Positions 1 to 10,617 are shown, counted from the stretch's first letter. The stretch is DNA of 64,000 bases from Abelmoschus esculentus (GCA_035048815.1 JAUCBN010000001.1:20723001-20787000), one strand, 5' to 3'. Notes: generated by a model not told the origin, from the letters alone. Made by a program: numbers and translations.

Positions 1-1067
1 GATCGGTGTTTCTTTGGCCATGTTACCTCGATTTCTTTGTTTTCTTTGATCTGGTTTTTTTAACTTTCTTTTATGATCTTCTTCTTGTTATTTCTTTGTT
101 CTTATTGGCTCCCTCCATCGTCTACTTTTCGCCAGGACTAAGTCTGTATGGCTGCAGATGCTGCACTATGCAGCCATCTGCTGCTCTCATGGCTCTCATC
201 TTCAGGAGCATGGACAAGGCAGTGATTTCTCATGCCCGGTTTACAGGCGTGGTGCATGGTGGCTCTCGGTTTGCTGCCATGCTTTGTTCGCTTTTTCCTT
301 CATGCTTTTCATGCCATTTGAGGTACGTCTTTGTTTGTTTTCTTGTTCGTCGATCTGTTTTTATCTTTGATCTATCTGTTGCCCTCATGGCTCTCTTCTT
401 GATGAGTATAGATAAGGCAGTGTATTCGCATGGCCGATTTACAGGCGTGGTGCATGGTGGCTCTCGGTTGTGCCCTTGTGCACTCCTTGGACTGGGTCAC
501 AACCTGGTTTGGTCGTCTACTAGGGTTATTTTTAGTTTTAATTTTATTCATATACCACCCTTATATAGGGATTTGTCCAACATCTTTAACGATGTGCTAT
601 CCTTGCTAACCGATCATCGGTCTTACACTTTTATCTATTTTAGTTTACCTCTCTACATGTTTCTTTGGACTTATACTTATTCGAAACAATACTTTTTTTA
701 TATACTTTTCAAGCACCATCCTATTAAATCTTGCCCTCTTAATGAGGCTTTTATATTTTATTTTTACACTCCTTCTCCATACTAAACTCTTTTCTTCTCG
801 ACTCTTCCTATCTTTTCTCTTTTTATATGTGATAAGTTATCCTTTTCTATCTATTCTCAAATACTTTATATTTTTTTATCTTCAATTCATACTATTATCT
901 ATCTCTTTTTCTTATCACCTTCTTACTTATTAAACTGTAATTTTGCTTCAAGTCAAACTCTTCCCTTCTTATATAAACCTGGCTTTTGCTTTCATATATT
1001 CTCCTCCACACGCCATCTTCTTCCTTTTCTTTTAACCCTTTCCTTTGTTTTTTGCAATCTCTTTACA
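1..1067 (+). promoter_or_regulatory. LINE 5' leader with internal repeats
   Basis: The region is T-rich and has no credible gene. A unit of about 110 bp occurs twice, at about 160-275 and 370-475; both copies contain CTCATGGCTCTC, a GACAAGGCAGTG or GATAAGGCAGTG block, and TTTACAGGCGTGGTGCATGG. Monomeric 5' UTR repeats with promoter activity are known in some LINEs; promoter function here is inference. A second motif near 555-605 (ACCACCC, then TATAGGGATTT, then AACATC) recurs at 2779-2825 between ORF1 and ORF2. Confidence 0.55.
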
Positions 1068-2411
1068 ATGGATTCTAAGTCATTCCTCCAGCAATTTGGC
1101 TTTACTGCCGAGGAACAAGCAACTATCTTCCAACCGGGTACTTCTTGGGGTTTACCTGAGGAGGAAACACATTCAACCATTCTCGGGAAACTTATCACTT
1201 CAAGGGAGATTGATGATCAGGTGATCATCAAGGCTTTTACTGGTATCTGGACTATGGCCAAACTGATATCTATGGGTATCTTGAAACCACGCATGTTTCT
1301 TATCCGGTTTAGGGATGAGAAGATTAAGGATGATATCCTGTCAAGGGGACCTTGGACTTACAAAGATGACTGGCTTGCTCTTTCCCAGTATAACCCCTCT
1401 ATCACGCCTGACGAACATTCATTCTCTACAATGAATATTTGGGTCCGCATCTACAATATTCCTCATATTTTCCTGGCTACTGAAGATTCTGCTCATGATA
1501 TTGGTAAATCCTTAGGGTCTTTAATTGGTTTAATCACAAAACTTGATATGAGGATAATTGATTCCAACATGGTTGACTACCTACGGCTTGGCTTGTCTTT
1601 AGATGTCACTCAGCCTATTAGGCATTGTGTTGCTATTGGGGGAGGGCCCTCCACAAGATTCTGTCTACTTCAATATGAACGACTTCCCACTTTTTGCCAC
1701 TGTTGTGGCCGTATTGGACATTCTCTAGATTCTTGTTCAATTCCGACTGATTCGCGACCTCAACAACTTCCTTTTGGCGATTGGCTATGGTATGTTCCTA
1801 AAAAGAAGGACCCACAACCTACTCAACGTGGGCAAATCCATTATATCACCAATGACACCAATGCTCAACAAATGCCTATGCCATCCCAAACCACCAACAC
1901 CAATACTAGTAATGGGAAGGATAAAGGCCTTTTGTCCTCTCTTCCGAACAGTGGCAATGAATCTGCTCCAAGTAATGAACCTCCACTTTTCTCCAAAGGC
2001 ACCAGACTCCTCCCAATAGCCCCTAGCAAGCTCACTGCCCGACGCTATCCTACACAGCTGCTGCAAATGGTATTTCCTGATCAGAGCTCTAATATTACTT
2101 CTCGGCAACCTTCCAACACTAACACTGGGGATGTGAGTCTTCTTGATCCTGACCTCCAAGACTTGGAGGCTGACCTAGCCAATGATCACGACTTTCAAGA
2201 GGCCACTGAATGGCTCGAATCTGCTCCAACTCCTCGGCGAGCTGCCTGGACAACCTCAAGTCGAGGTGCAAAGAGAACTCCTCCCTTTGATGAGAATGCT
2301 AGGGTTAAGCGACCACGAGTTAGCACTGCACCTATTGGAAAAGCTGGGATGAGCAGCGTTAAAAACTCTGCGGCAGAGGTTGACCCTGATCAACCCCGCC
2401 GACAGAAATGA
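1068..2411 (+). CDS. LINE ORF1 protein (DUF4283-like, CCHC zinc knuckle)
   Basis: This is an intact 447-codon frame from an ATG at 1068. Residues about 35-200 resemble the DUF4283 domain found in plant L1 ORF1 proteins (motifs include AFTGIW, RFRDEKIKDDIL and GPWTYKDDWL). At about residues 208-223 is CHCCGRIGHSLDSC, a CX2CX4HX4C zinc knuckle. The C-terminal half is polar and low-complexity, rich in S, P, N and T. ORF1 proteins bind element RNA in the ribonucleoprotein. It is the only retrotransposon frame here without a stop, so it may be recently inserted or conserved by chance. Its last 20 codons recur, diverged, at 2997-3057 just before ORF2. Confidence 0.85.
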   Translation: MDSKSFLQQFGFTAEEQATIFQPGTSWGLPEEETHSTILGKLITSREIDDQVIIKAFTGIWTMAKLISMGILKPRMFLIRFRDEKIKDDILSRGPWTYKDDWLALSQYNPSITPDEHSFSTMNIWVRIYNIPHIFLATEDSAHDIGKSLGSLIGLITKLDMRIIDSNMVDYLRLGLSLDVTQPIRHCVAIGGGPSTRFCLLQYERLPTFCHCCGRIGHSLDSCSIPTDSRPQQLPFGDWLWYVPKKKDPQPTQRGQIHYITNDTNAQQMPMPSQTTNTNTSNGKDKGLLSSLPNSGNESAPSNEPPLFSKGTRLLPIAPSKLTARRYPTQLLQMVFPDQSSNITSRQPSNTNTGDVSLLDPDLQDLEADLANDHDFQEATEWLESAPTPRRAAWTTSSRGAKRTPPFDENARVKRPRVSTAPIGKAGMSSVKNSAAEVDPDQPRRQK

Positions 2412-3055
2412 GTTGTTTACCTTGGAACTGTCTGAGCTTTGGCAATGCTTTGACACTTCCCGTTCTACAACTTGCTGGTCTCATGCATGTTGCCATCTTT
2501 TCTATTGTTTTTCTTTTCCTTATTTTAGATTTCTTCGCTTCTCGCTTTTGTTAGGAATCTTCGGCTGTTTTGGCTTTGTTTTTCAGGATTTGATGTTCTT
2601 TGCTTTATGGAATAATAATACCTTTTCTGTTTTGTTTGTTTACCTTTCATGTTTCTATGTTGCGTTTTTTTTTATTTTTCTGGACTTCCTTTTTGCGATA
2701 TGTCCAACTATTAATCCTCTGTTTATCTATTCTGTCTGCCATCTATCTTTTGAGGAATTTTTAACTACTCTGACTTTACCACCCTTTTATAGGGATTTCT
2801 CTAACATCTCTAATGATGTCACTCCAATCCAATTTTTTACCTTTGTTTTCGGCTTATGCCTACGATTTCTCGGGTATTATACTTCTTTTAATTCGGTTTC
2901 TCTATCTTCTTTTACATATCGTATCTATTCTTTTTCATTCGCTCCAACACTTAATTTTATAAGGCTTTGTCCTTCGACCTAGGCCAGGTTTGAATTAGCT
3001 GGGATGAGCAGCGTAAAAAACTGTTCGGCGGAGGTTGATAGTCCCGCCGAGATAA
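2412..3055 (+). other. Inter-ORF spacer containing a duplicated ORF1/ORF2 junction
   Basis: The spacer begins with a remnant resembling the start of ORF2: near 2424 it reads WNCLSFGN, compared with WNCQGLGN at the true ORF2 start. It is followed by about 500 bp of T-rich sequence that shares the ACCACCC/TATAGGGATTT motif with the 5' leader. At 2997-3055 it repeats the ORF1 tail (GCTGGGATGAGCAGCGT, then a purine-rich GGCGGAGGTTGA segment). The 201-residue frame across it is leader-like and shows no domain. Confidence 0.6.
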
Positions 3056-6000
3056 ATGAAAATCTTATGTTGGAACTGCCAGGGTCTTGGAAACACCCAG
3101 GCAGTTCTTGCACTTCAACGTGCTACTTCAAAGCATGATGCCGATTGTGTCTTTCTTTGCGAAACTAGATTGAATCAATCCAATATGGAAAGAATTAAAC
3201 ATAAGCTTGGCATGCATGGATGCATAGCCATTGATTCCAGGCCCTCTTGTACCGGGCTTGCCTTTATTTGGAATAACAAAGTCTCAGTCGACTTGCTTTC
3301 CTACTCCGATCGTCACATTGATGTCATTCTTTCTTACGGTGCAGTACCTTTACACTTTTCTGGTTTACATGGGTTCCCAGAAACTACCAACAAACATAAA
3401 ACTTGGCAGCTAATAGATTCTCTTAATTCCAATTCAACCCTCCCCTGGCTTTTAGGGGGGATTTTAATGAAATTCTTTATGATTATGAAAAACAAGGTGG
3501 CCCTCGGCGCGCAAGATCACAAATTAATAACTTTCGGGATTGTCTCGACAAGAATGATCTTTTTGATTGCAAACCAACATCTGGTTGGTTCACTTGGACT
3601 CGATCAGGTCGTGTTACGGAAACCATCGTGGAACGACTTGATCGTTTTCTAGGCAACTCCGCTTGGTTTCATGCTTTCCCTAATTGTCAAGCTATGTCCT
3701 TCTTTCAAGCGCGTTCTGATCACTGCCCTATCTTAATGGATACAAACCCCTATCAAATTCCACGTTCTACACGCCTTCACGTTCCTTTTCGCTATGAGAA
3801 TTGTTGGGCTGACAACCTAGAGGTTCTATCCTGAATTACTGAGGTTTGGTCTAACCAATATTGCTCGACTCTTTAGAAGCTTCAAGATATTGGACGCTTT
3901 TTGGTTAAATGACAATCTAATAAGCGTATTAAATCTAATGAACGCATCACTCAGCTAAATGACTTTATCAATATGTGTCTTCAACGTCAAACCTCGGATA
4001 CGGATGCTCATAACTTCCTTGCTGCTAAGAGTGAGCTTGATCGCTTACTTAATGAGAAGGAAATTTATTGGGCTCAACGAGCTCGGGCACACTAGTTAGT
4101 AAACGGTGACAAGAATACTTTCTTCTTTCACGCAAGGGCATCCAACTGGCGATGGAAGAATCATATTGCTGGGCTTTTTAATAATCAGAATCTATGGCAC
4201 ACTAATATGCCTGACATAATTTCTATTGCTGTCAGTTATTTTCAACATCTTTTTACTTCTTCCTCTCCTACTATTGCGTCTTCCATCTTGGACAACATTC
4301 CTTCTATTGTTACTGATTCCATGAATAATGATCTTAACAAGGCTTTCACAGCAGATGAAGTCTATGTTGCCTTTCGTGATATTGACCCGAGGAAAGCACC
4401 TGGTGTTGATGGCTTTCCGAGCGGCTTCTTCAAAAAGTATTGGGACATTCTTGGTCAGGACTTTACAAATCTCTGCCTCGGACTTTTACGTGGGTCTGTT
4501 AATTTAGAAGAGGTCAATCAATCCATTATTGTTCTTATTCCTAAAGTAAGCGACCCTACTACGATGCAATATCTCCGACCTATTAGTCTTTGCACAGTCA
4601 TTTATAAAATTGTGTCGAAAGTTTTAGTTAACCGGCTAAAATCTATCATACCCCTATGTATTAGTGGTAATCAGGCTACTTTCGTTCGCGGGAGAAATAT
4701 TACTGATAACATTCTTATCGCTCATGAGCTTATCCATACTCTAAACTATGATGTTACTTCCTTGGCAAAAGGTGCCAGCCTAAACCTGGATATGGAAAAA
4801 GCCTTCGATCGTGTTGAATGACCCTTTCTCGAACAAATTATGTTTCGTCTAGGTTTCAACCCCAACTGGGTTTCTCTTATTATGAGGTGTATCTCCTCGG
4901 TATCTTATCAAGTTCGCATCAATGATTCTCTTTCCAGGCCTTTCAAAACCAGTAGAGGGTTGCGGCAAGGAGACCCTCTCTCTCCCTTTTTGTTTCCTTT
5001 TTGCACTCAAGGCCTCTCAGCCTTGCTCAATGTTGAACAAGCCAATGGTCACCTCCCTGGTCTCTGTGCCAGTAAGAATGGTCCTCGCATCAATCAACTT
5101 CTTTTTGTGGATGACTGTGTTGTCTTTATCAAAAATACAACCACAGAGGCTCAGCGACTTAAGGATGTTTTGCAAACTTACACCTCCTCGTCGGGACAGG
5201 CAGTGAACTTTGAAAAATTTACTATCTTTTTCTCACGGAAAACTTTCACGTTGCTCCGAGCGGAGATTAATGATATCCTTCGTGTACGAGAAGTGGATGA
5301 CCCTGGTATTTATTTAGGGGTTCCTCTCCTTATTGGGAAGAACAAAACTGCAGTTTTAGGCTTCACCAGGGACAATATGAATGCCCGCTTGAGTACTTGG
5401 GATAAACATCTCCTTTCCTTTAGTGGTCGAAAAGTTTTCATTAAAACGGTTATACAATCTATTCCTCAATATGTCATGTCTTATTACCTTTTACCACAAA
5501 ATATTATTGATGATATGACTACCGTAATACGTCGATACTAGTGGTCTGGGAAAGCTGGCAAACGAGGGTGGCACATGCTTCCTTGGGACACTCTCTGCCT
5601 CCCTAAAGCTGCTGGAGATGTAGGCATTCGTGATCTTCACCACTTTAACATCGCTTTGCTAGGCAAACAAATTTGGCGGTTAATTTGTGAGCCTGATAAC
5701 CTTCTTAGTCGGGTCTATAAATGCAAGTACTATCCTACGGGCTCAGTCCTAGATTCCGCTCATACGCGGAGTTCTTCCTTTGCTTGGAAAGGTCTAAGCA
5801 TTGCTATTTCTAAGCTTCGCAATGGGTTTTTCAAACGTCTTGGCATGTCTAGTAATGTTCAGATTCATTTTGACAGGTGGGGGGGCTCTCAGCCTGTTCA
5901 TCTTTATGGTAATTATGAAATGAATGACGAAGTCTCTCTTCGTGCTGGATCTTTTATGCTCCATAATTCATCCCGTTGGGATGAAGCAAAAGTGAGAGAT

Positions 6001-7131
6001 TATTTTTCCCATGAAGATGCTAATACCATACTTAACGTCCCAATTATTAATGATATAAAAGACTCTACACTTTGGAGTCACCATGATGCAGGTACCTATA
6101 CAGTTCGCTTTGGTTATCAATTTTTGCAGTTGCAACTAGGGCCTATTAACAGGCCTTCTAAACTTTGGAAAATTTTTTCTAAGTTGCCTACTCTGCCCAA
6201 AGTTTGTTCCTTTGGCTGGCGTTTATGTCATGATGCGTTACCCTCCGGTCAGAAAATTCTGCAGGCTAATCTTGGTCCTGGGGTTTGCCCAATTTACAAC
6301 ATGACTGCCGAAACCTCTATCCATGCTATGCGAGATTGTCCTAGTGCTAAGGAGGCGATCCTCTTGGCAGGCCTTCCCCATCGTCTGTTGTCCAATAATT
6401 ATACCTCCCATCAGTGGCTTTCTGATGTTGCTGGTTTCCTCTCCTTGCACCAATTCTCTCTTCTTATTACAATTTTATGGAACCTGTGGAACCGCCGTAA
6501 TGATTTTGTTCATAACAACCATATCCAACCGATTTGGTTAACTGTTGCCTCTGCCCAAAAACTTTTCACTGATTATACATCTTTTAATGATGAGTCCCGC
6601 CAATCCTCCCGGCTAGCTGAGCCCAATTTTGTTCCGGCTAGATGGATGAAACTGGCTCCAGGTTTTGTCAAAATTAACACGGATGGGGCTTTTGACACCG
6701 TCTTGAGAGGGGCAGCTGCAGGTGTTATTGCTCATGATTCTTCTGGCTCAGTGGCTACTACATGCCCCTTCTTTGCCCGGATCCTACCTTTACAGAGGCT
6801 CTTGCTATTCTGGAAGGATTACGCTTTGCTGTTGCGAACGTATGGACTAATGTGATTTTTAAAACTGACTCTACGTCCATTGCCAACAAAATTAATAACG
6901 CTCCTCCTCGAGAACATTCCACAGTGCAGCACTTGGTAACTCGCATTCACGCCACTCTGGGTACTATGCCTAATTGCAAGATTTGTTGTGCCTAGAGATG
7001 CAAACATTATAGCCCATACCTTGGCTAATAGGGCTTTGCGTTCTTTTACTTCTTGTTCTTTTGATTGTTTCTTTCCCAATTTTATTCGGGTCTCTGTAAA
7101 CTCGGAGAGGTTCTCCTCTTCTTCTCAATAA
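3056..7131 (+). pseudogene. LINE ORF2: endonuclease, reverse transcriptase, RNase H (broken)
   Basis: The frame starts with ATG at 3056 (WNCQGLG, CETRL). A one-base shift near 3460, at a G run, leads into GDFNE of the APE-type endonuclease, and SDHCPI follows at about 3716-3735. The reverse transcriptase spans about 4380-5250, with KAPGVDGFPSGFFKKYW, RPISLCT, DMEKAFDRVE, GLRQGDPLSPFLF and the catalytic FVDD box at about 5104-5115. A zf-RVT-like region at about 6285-6345 has its second cysteine changed (CPIYNMT). RNase H begins at about 6673 with KINTDGAF. The frame changes near 6750 and returns to the main frame by 6976, ending at TAA 7129-7131. Stops at 3909, 4093, 4819 and 5539 each fall where plant L1 proteins usually have Trp. 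The gene cannot make a full protein. Confidence 0.88.
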
Positions 7132-7224
7132 TACCTTGGGTACTCTTTTCCCCATAGGGGCCTTCTCACCTCTCGGGGTGGTCGACTATAGGTTTTTTAA
7201 TGAGGCCCTTTCCTTCAAAAAAAA
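7132..7224 (+). other. LINE 3' UTR and poly(A) end
   Basis: A short 3' UTR containing CCCCATAGGGGCC precedes the A8 run at 7217-7224, after which sequence character changes to LTR-like. The A tract is taken as the 3' end created by target-primed insertion. Confidence 0.6.
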
Positions 7225-7794
7225 CTATAGATAGGACTTGGATTTGATTTTGTAAACACACCATGGAGATTATATAAAATTACTTGTGAGATTTTTCTCT
7301 CGTTTAGTTCTTCTTAGAACTTTATCGACTTATCAAGTACTTTTGTACTTGTAGCATCAACCCTTTTCTATCCATCTTGATACTTCGTGTTCTTTTAGTT
7401 TAATATACTAAAAGGGTCAGAGTTCGTTTATCACCATCCCTTAAAGATCGATATAAGTTTCAGGATTAGGTTTTCTACAACCTAGTTTCTTCCTTGAGTA
7501 TCTTTAAGATACTATTTCCATTTCACCATTCCTTACATTTCCTCTCACTCCATTCATCATTCTCAATACTTTGTCATCCCCACAAAATGTCCTAAACATC
7601 CATTCATCCTTATCAACACCACACATCCTTTCGTTTCCATATTAGTCCCTAAACTATTCCTTTCATTCATTTCACCTATTCCTTTCATTCCTTATCCTTA
7701 ATTCTTCATTTTGCAGCCACTTCTTGCGAGAGACTTCCTTCCTTCCTAGATCCAACAATCAAAGTGTACAGTTCAGCATCACCAGCAAGATCGA
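7225..7794 (+). repeat. LTR 3' end plus leader (family H, related to D/E/F)
   Basis: This AT-rich block has the arrangement seen in the other LTRs of the window: TTAGTTCTTCTTAGAACTTT, then TTGATACTTCG, then a stem-loop (CTTTTAG at 7392 pairing with CTAAAAG ending at 7414), then AGGGTC. A pyrimidine-rich stretch ends in TTGCAG at 7711-7716, and TCCTAGATCC follows at about 7745, as after LTRs D and G. The first array begins right after this leader. The left part of the LTR is missing, apparently lost at the LINE boundary. The assignment rests on similarity to LTRs in this window only. Confidence 0.6.
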
Positions 7795-8575
7795 CACATA
7801 TCATACGTTCAAAGGGAGGTATCGTTCACCATGACATGCACTTGAAGAGGGGTCATTCATCGCGACATACGCACAAAGAGAGGAGTCGTCCATCACGGTA
7901 TACGCTCAAAGAGAGTGACTGTTCACCATGACATCCACTCAAAAAGAGGAGTCATTCACCCTGATACACGCTCAAAGAGAGGGGTCATTCATCACGGTAT
8001 ACGCTCTAAGAAAGGGACCATTCATTATGGCATGCACTCTAAGAGAGGTGTCATTCATTGCGACATATGATCAAAGAGAGGGGTCGTTGATCACGGTATA
8101 CGCTCAAAGAGAGGACCGTTCATTATGACATGCACATGAAGAGAGCGTTCATTCATTGCAACATACGCTCAATGAGATTGGTCATCCATCAAGGTATACG
8201 CTCTAAGAAAGTTCCTTCTTTATGACTGGCATTCGATGAGAGGGGTTATTCATCGCGGCATACGCTCAAAGATAGGGGTCGTTGATCACGGTATACGCTC
8301 AAAGAGAGGATTGTTCATTATGATATGCACACGAAGAGAGCGTTCATTTATCGCGACATACGCTCAATGAGAGGGGTCATCCATAAAGTTATACACTCTA
8401 AGATAGTGAACCTTCATTATGACTTGCATTCGAAGAGAGAAGTTATTCATCGCGATATACGCTCAAAGAGAGGGGTCGTTGATCACGGTATACGTTCAAA
8501 GAGAGGGGTCATCGATCATGGTATACGCTCAAAGAGAGGGGTCATCGATCACGGTGTACGCTCAAAGAGAGGGTG
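7795..8575 (+). repeat. 33-bp tandem array, block 1 (forward)
   Basis: About 24 monomers. Monomers share the end CTCAAAGAGAGGG and differ in the first 20 bases: GTCATTCATCGCGACATACG, GTCGTCCATCACGGTATACG or ACCGTTCATTATGACATGCA. The three alternate to give a 99-bp higher-order unit. The block starts after an LTR H leader and ends exactly where Pol-tail coding sequence starts at 8576. The last monomers are in frame with that tail, giving an open frame at 8419-8733. Confidence 0.95.
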
Positions 8576-8735
8576 ATACATGTTCCACACGCCATATTCA
8601 AGAAAGAGACGGGCTTACCTTCCCACTTGGCCCAATCACTCGATCCAAGTCCAAACAACTCCGAGACAAGCTGAATATTGATGTACAAGGATTCTTGAGC
8701 AAGGGATTACAAACTAGTATAAAAACCAAATAATT
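8576..8735 (+). pseudogene. Ty3/gypsy Pol C-terminal tail (element A family), fused to array
   Basis: It reads DTCSTRHIQERDGLTFPLGP, then ITRSKSKQLRDKL and GFLSKGLQTS, ending at TAA 8731-8733. The GPITRSK motif marks the extreme C-terminus of many plant Ty3/gypsy Pol proteins. The same tail occurs on the minus strand at about 24246-24090, after an integrase. Here everything upstream of the tail has been replaced by array block 1, in frame. It is a derivative rather than a functional gene. Confidence 0.8.
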
Positions 8736-9022
8736 CCATGGAGAAAACTATTATTCATCATCTTTCAAAGACAATTGGGTCACACAAAGCCAAATTGAGG
8801 TCCCAAATGAAGTGCATGAACAGATTGTATTTAAACCTCCTTAATAGGTCATTCATTGTTTGTGTTATTTTGGCTCAATACTAAATTATGAAGTTTGGGT
8901 CAAATATTTTAATTAAGGCCAACTAGAAATTATATTTATTTAGGTAATAAGGCCTTTAAAATAAGTTAATATCTTCCTCAAACATACCATATCGACCACT
9001 CTCCATGCTGCCACAAAACTTC
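8736..9022 (+). repeat. 3' untranslated region and left piece of LTR A1
   Basis: The sequence is collinear with the reverse complement of about 23816-24090 (shared blocks include GGTAATAAGGCCTTTA and AAACATACCATATC). It stops at ACTTC (9018-9022), where the Tekay element begins. The remainder of this LTR is at 29981-29399 on the other strand, inside the inverted segment. I could not fix the LTR's own left boundary. Confidence 0.75.
9018..9022 (+). other. Target-site duplication of Tekay element (left copy)
   Basis: ACTTC lies directly before TGTAAC of the Tekay LTR. Its partner is GAAGT at 29977-29981, the same five bases on the other strand. The unoccupied site is seen in LTR A2, where GAAGT occurs once at 23811-23815. 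Confidence 0.85.
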
Positions 9023-10413
9023 TGTAACAACCCAATTTTTTCCCCTTTTCAAAACCAAAATCCCTAATTTTAGAACCCAAGAAATTGGGGATTTTTCAGT
9101 GCTCATTTTGTGGATTTCTGAAAGTTGAGGGCTTAAGTGTGGAAATTCAAAAATATAAAACTCAGACCCTTGAATGGTATTTTTACCATTTTTCAAATAT
9201 GGTATTTCTTTCTCCTTTATCCGTTTCAATTATCTGAGAATTTATTTCTCATTTAATTTCTATTTATTCTTACTCTTTTTATTCCTATCTTCCGTTAATA
9301 ATCTAAAGAAAACCTGAAACTTTCCTTTCCTTATCTCTCTCAGATCTTACTTGTGTTCTTGTGATCTTCGTTTCCTTTCGTTTGGTAAGTAATCACCATC
9401 TTCGTTCTTCCAGTTTTGTTTATTGTTTTTAATCGTTTGAGAGTGAGTGTTGAGGGGGTTGTTTCTTGTTTCGAAGGATGGAAGATGTGTGAAGAGTTTA
9501 GGTTTGAATAAAGGTTCGAAAGTGTTTAGGAGAGAGGGGTTTAGATTTGTTTTAATTCGGTTTGTTGTTTGGTTGTTGAAGAGGGTGTTTTAATCGAATC
9601 TTGTAATCGAATCAGGGGGTAAGAGAGCGTCTGAAAATCTGTTAAAATAGCCTGGGAAAAATCTGGAAAACCCAGATTTTCTCAGAAAAATCTATCTCGG
9701 CCCGTGATCGACGCGACCCGACTCGACCTACATGACTTCCGACCCCCTAACGTCATCCACTGACGTCACTGTTGACATCATCTACTAACGTTAGCGTTTA
9801 CATGATGACGTCACTACCGACGTCAACGTTGACCAATGTTGACGTCTGTAGTTGACTTTTTTTGACCCGATCCCACTTTATGTTTTTCAACGTCTTGAGT
9901 CTGATGGCGTTGTCCTTTTTTCGAAACTCAAACCTAAGTTTCGTGTGATGGAGTTAGAGTGGTTCTGGGGAACCTACTCTTCTGATGGTTTTCGGTGTTG
10001 GGTACATTCATGCATACAATGTATCATATGCCCTGTTCTGTTATCTGAGTCTGTTTATCTGCACACTAGAGACACACTAGGCTCCCTAGCTTACACCCTC
10101 TTAGTTTTCTGTTTCAGATCACAGATCTAGACTACGTACGGTACTTGGAGGATCATGTTTTCAATATTCAGATTTTTAATGTGATTTCAGGAGCAACATT
10201 TAATTCCGGACATTTTCATTATTATTTTGTAATAAACTTTGGACTTTGATTTTTATTTGATAATTTGTGGGTTGAACTCAGTTTGTTTAAATGTTCAGTT
10301 TTTTAAATTATTAATATGTTTAATTCTATAAAAACCCCAACTTACAAAACAAGTTTTCATATCGTAAACCCTAACTTGTAATGTAAGAAATTAGGTTAAT
10401 TTTAGGGGTATAT
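9023..10413 (+). repeat. 5' LTR of Tekay-like chromovirus
   Basis: It begins TGTAACAACCC and matches the minus-strand LTR at 31966-29982 over most of its length. It is about 600 bp shorter, because the part corresponding to about 30480-31080 is missing. The end is decayed (GGGGTATA instead of GGGGTTACA). The 92-residue frame at 9852-10130 is LTR sequence that also occurs in the other LTR, not a gene. Confidence 0.88.
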
Positions 10414-10432
10414 TTAATTGTATCGGAGTCAG
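10414..10432 (+). other. Decayed primer-binding site (initiator Met tRNA type)
   Basis: TTGTATCGGAGTC directly follows the LTR and resembles the standard TTGGTATCAGAGC complementary to initiator Met tRNA, with a few changes. The position is right for minus-strand priming. Confidence 0.6.
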
Positions 10433-10617
10433 GTTTGACCCTTGGACTATGAGGTCCAAGATGATTTTTAATCTAAAAATAATTTTGTAAATATGTTTTA
10501 TAAATCCAGATTCTCGATTTGATTTGATTTTGAGATACTATGAAATATTTTGAATATTACTCCAAGTACCGGTTCTAACGTAGGATTCTGTCTATATTAT
10601 TCTTTAGATACTCTACT

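Larger units (their letters stand above)
1..7224 (+). mobile_element. Degenerate plant L1-type LINE (non-LTR retrotransposon)
   Basis: The order is a pyrimidine-rich 5' leader, ORF1 (1068-2411), a spacer, a broken ORF2 (3056-7131), and a short 3' UTR ending in A8 at 7217-7224. This is the usual architecture of plant L1 elements, which copy themselves by target-primed reverse transcription. The left end may lie outside the window, and no target-site duplication could be assigned. ORF2 has several in-frame stops and three frame changes, so the copy is inactive. The element lies directly upstream of an LTR fragment and the first 33-bp array, but shares no sequence with the arrays. Confidence 0.9.

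Noticed and set aside
6..785. 259-residue frame at the window start
   Set aside because: T-rich hydrophobic translation of the LINE leader with its duplicated unit; no domain.
2380..2982. 200-residue hydrophobic frame between ORF1 and ORF2 as a membrane protein
   Set aside because: T-rich spacer translation. The F/L/Y-rich composition comes from base composition, and it overlaps the duplicated ORF junction.
9852..10130. 92-residue frame as a gene
   Set aside because: It is within the Tekay 5' LTR and its sequence recurs in the 3' LTR (30286-30711).
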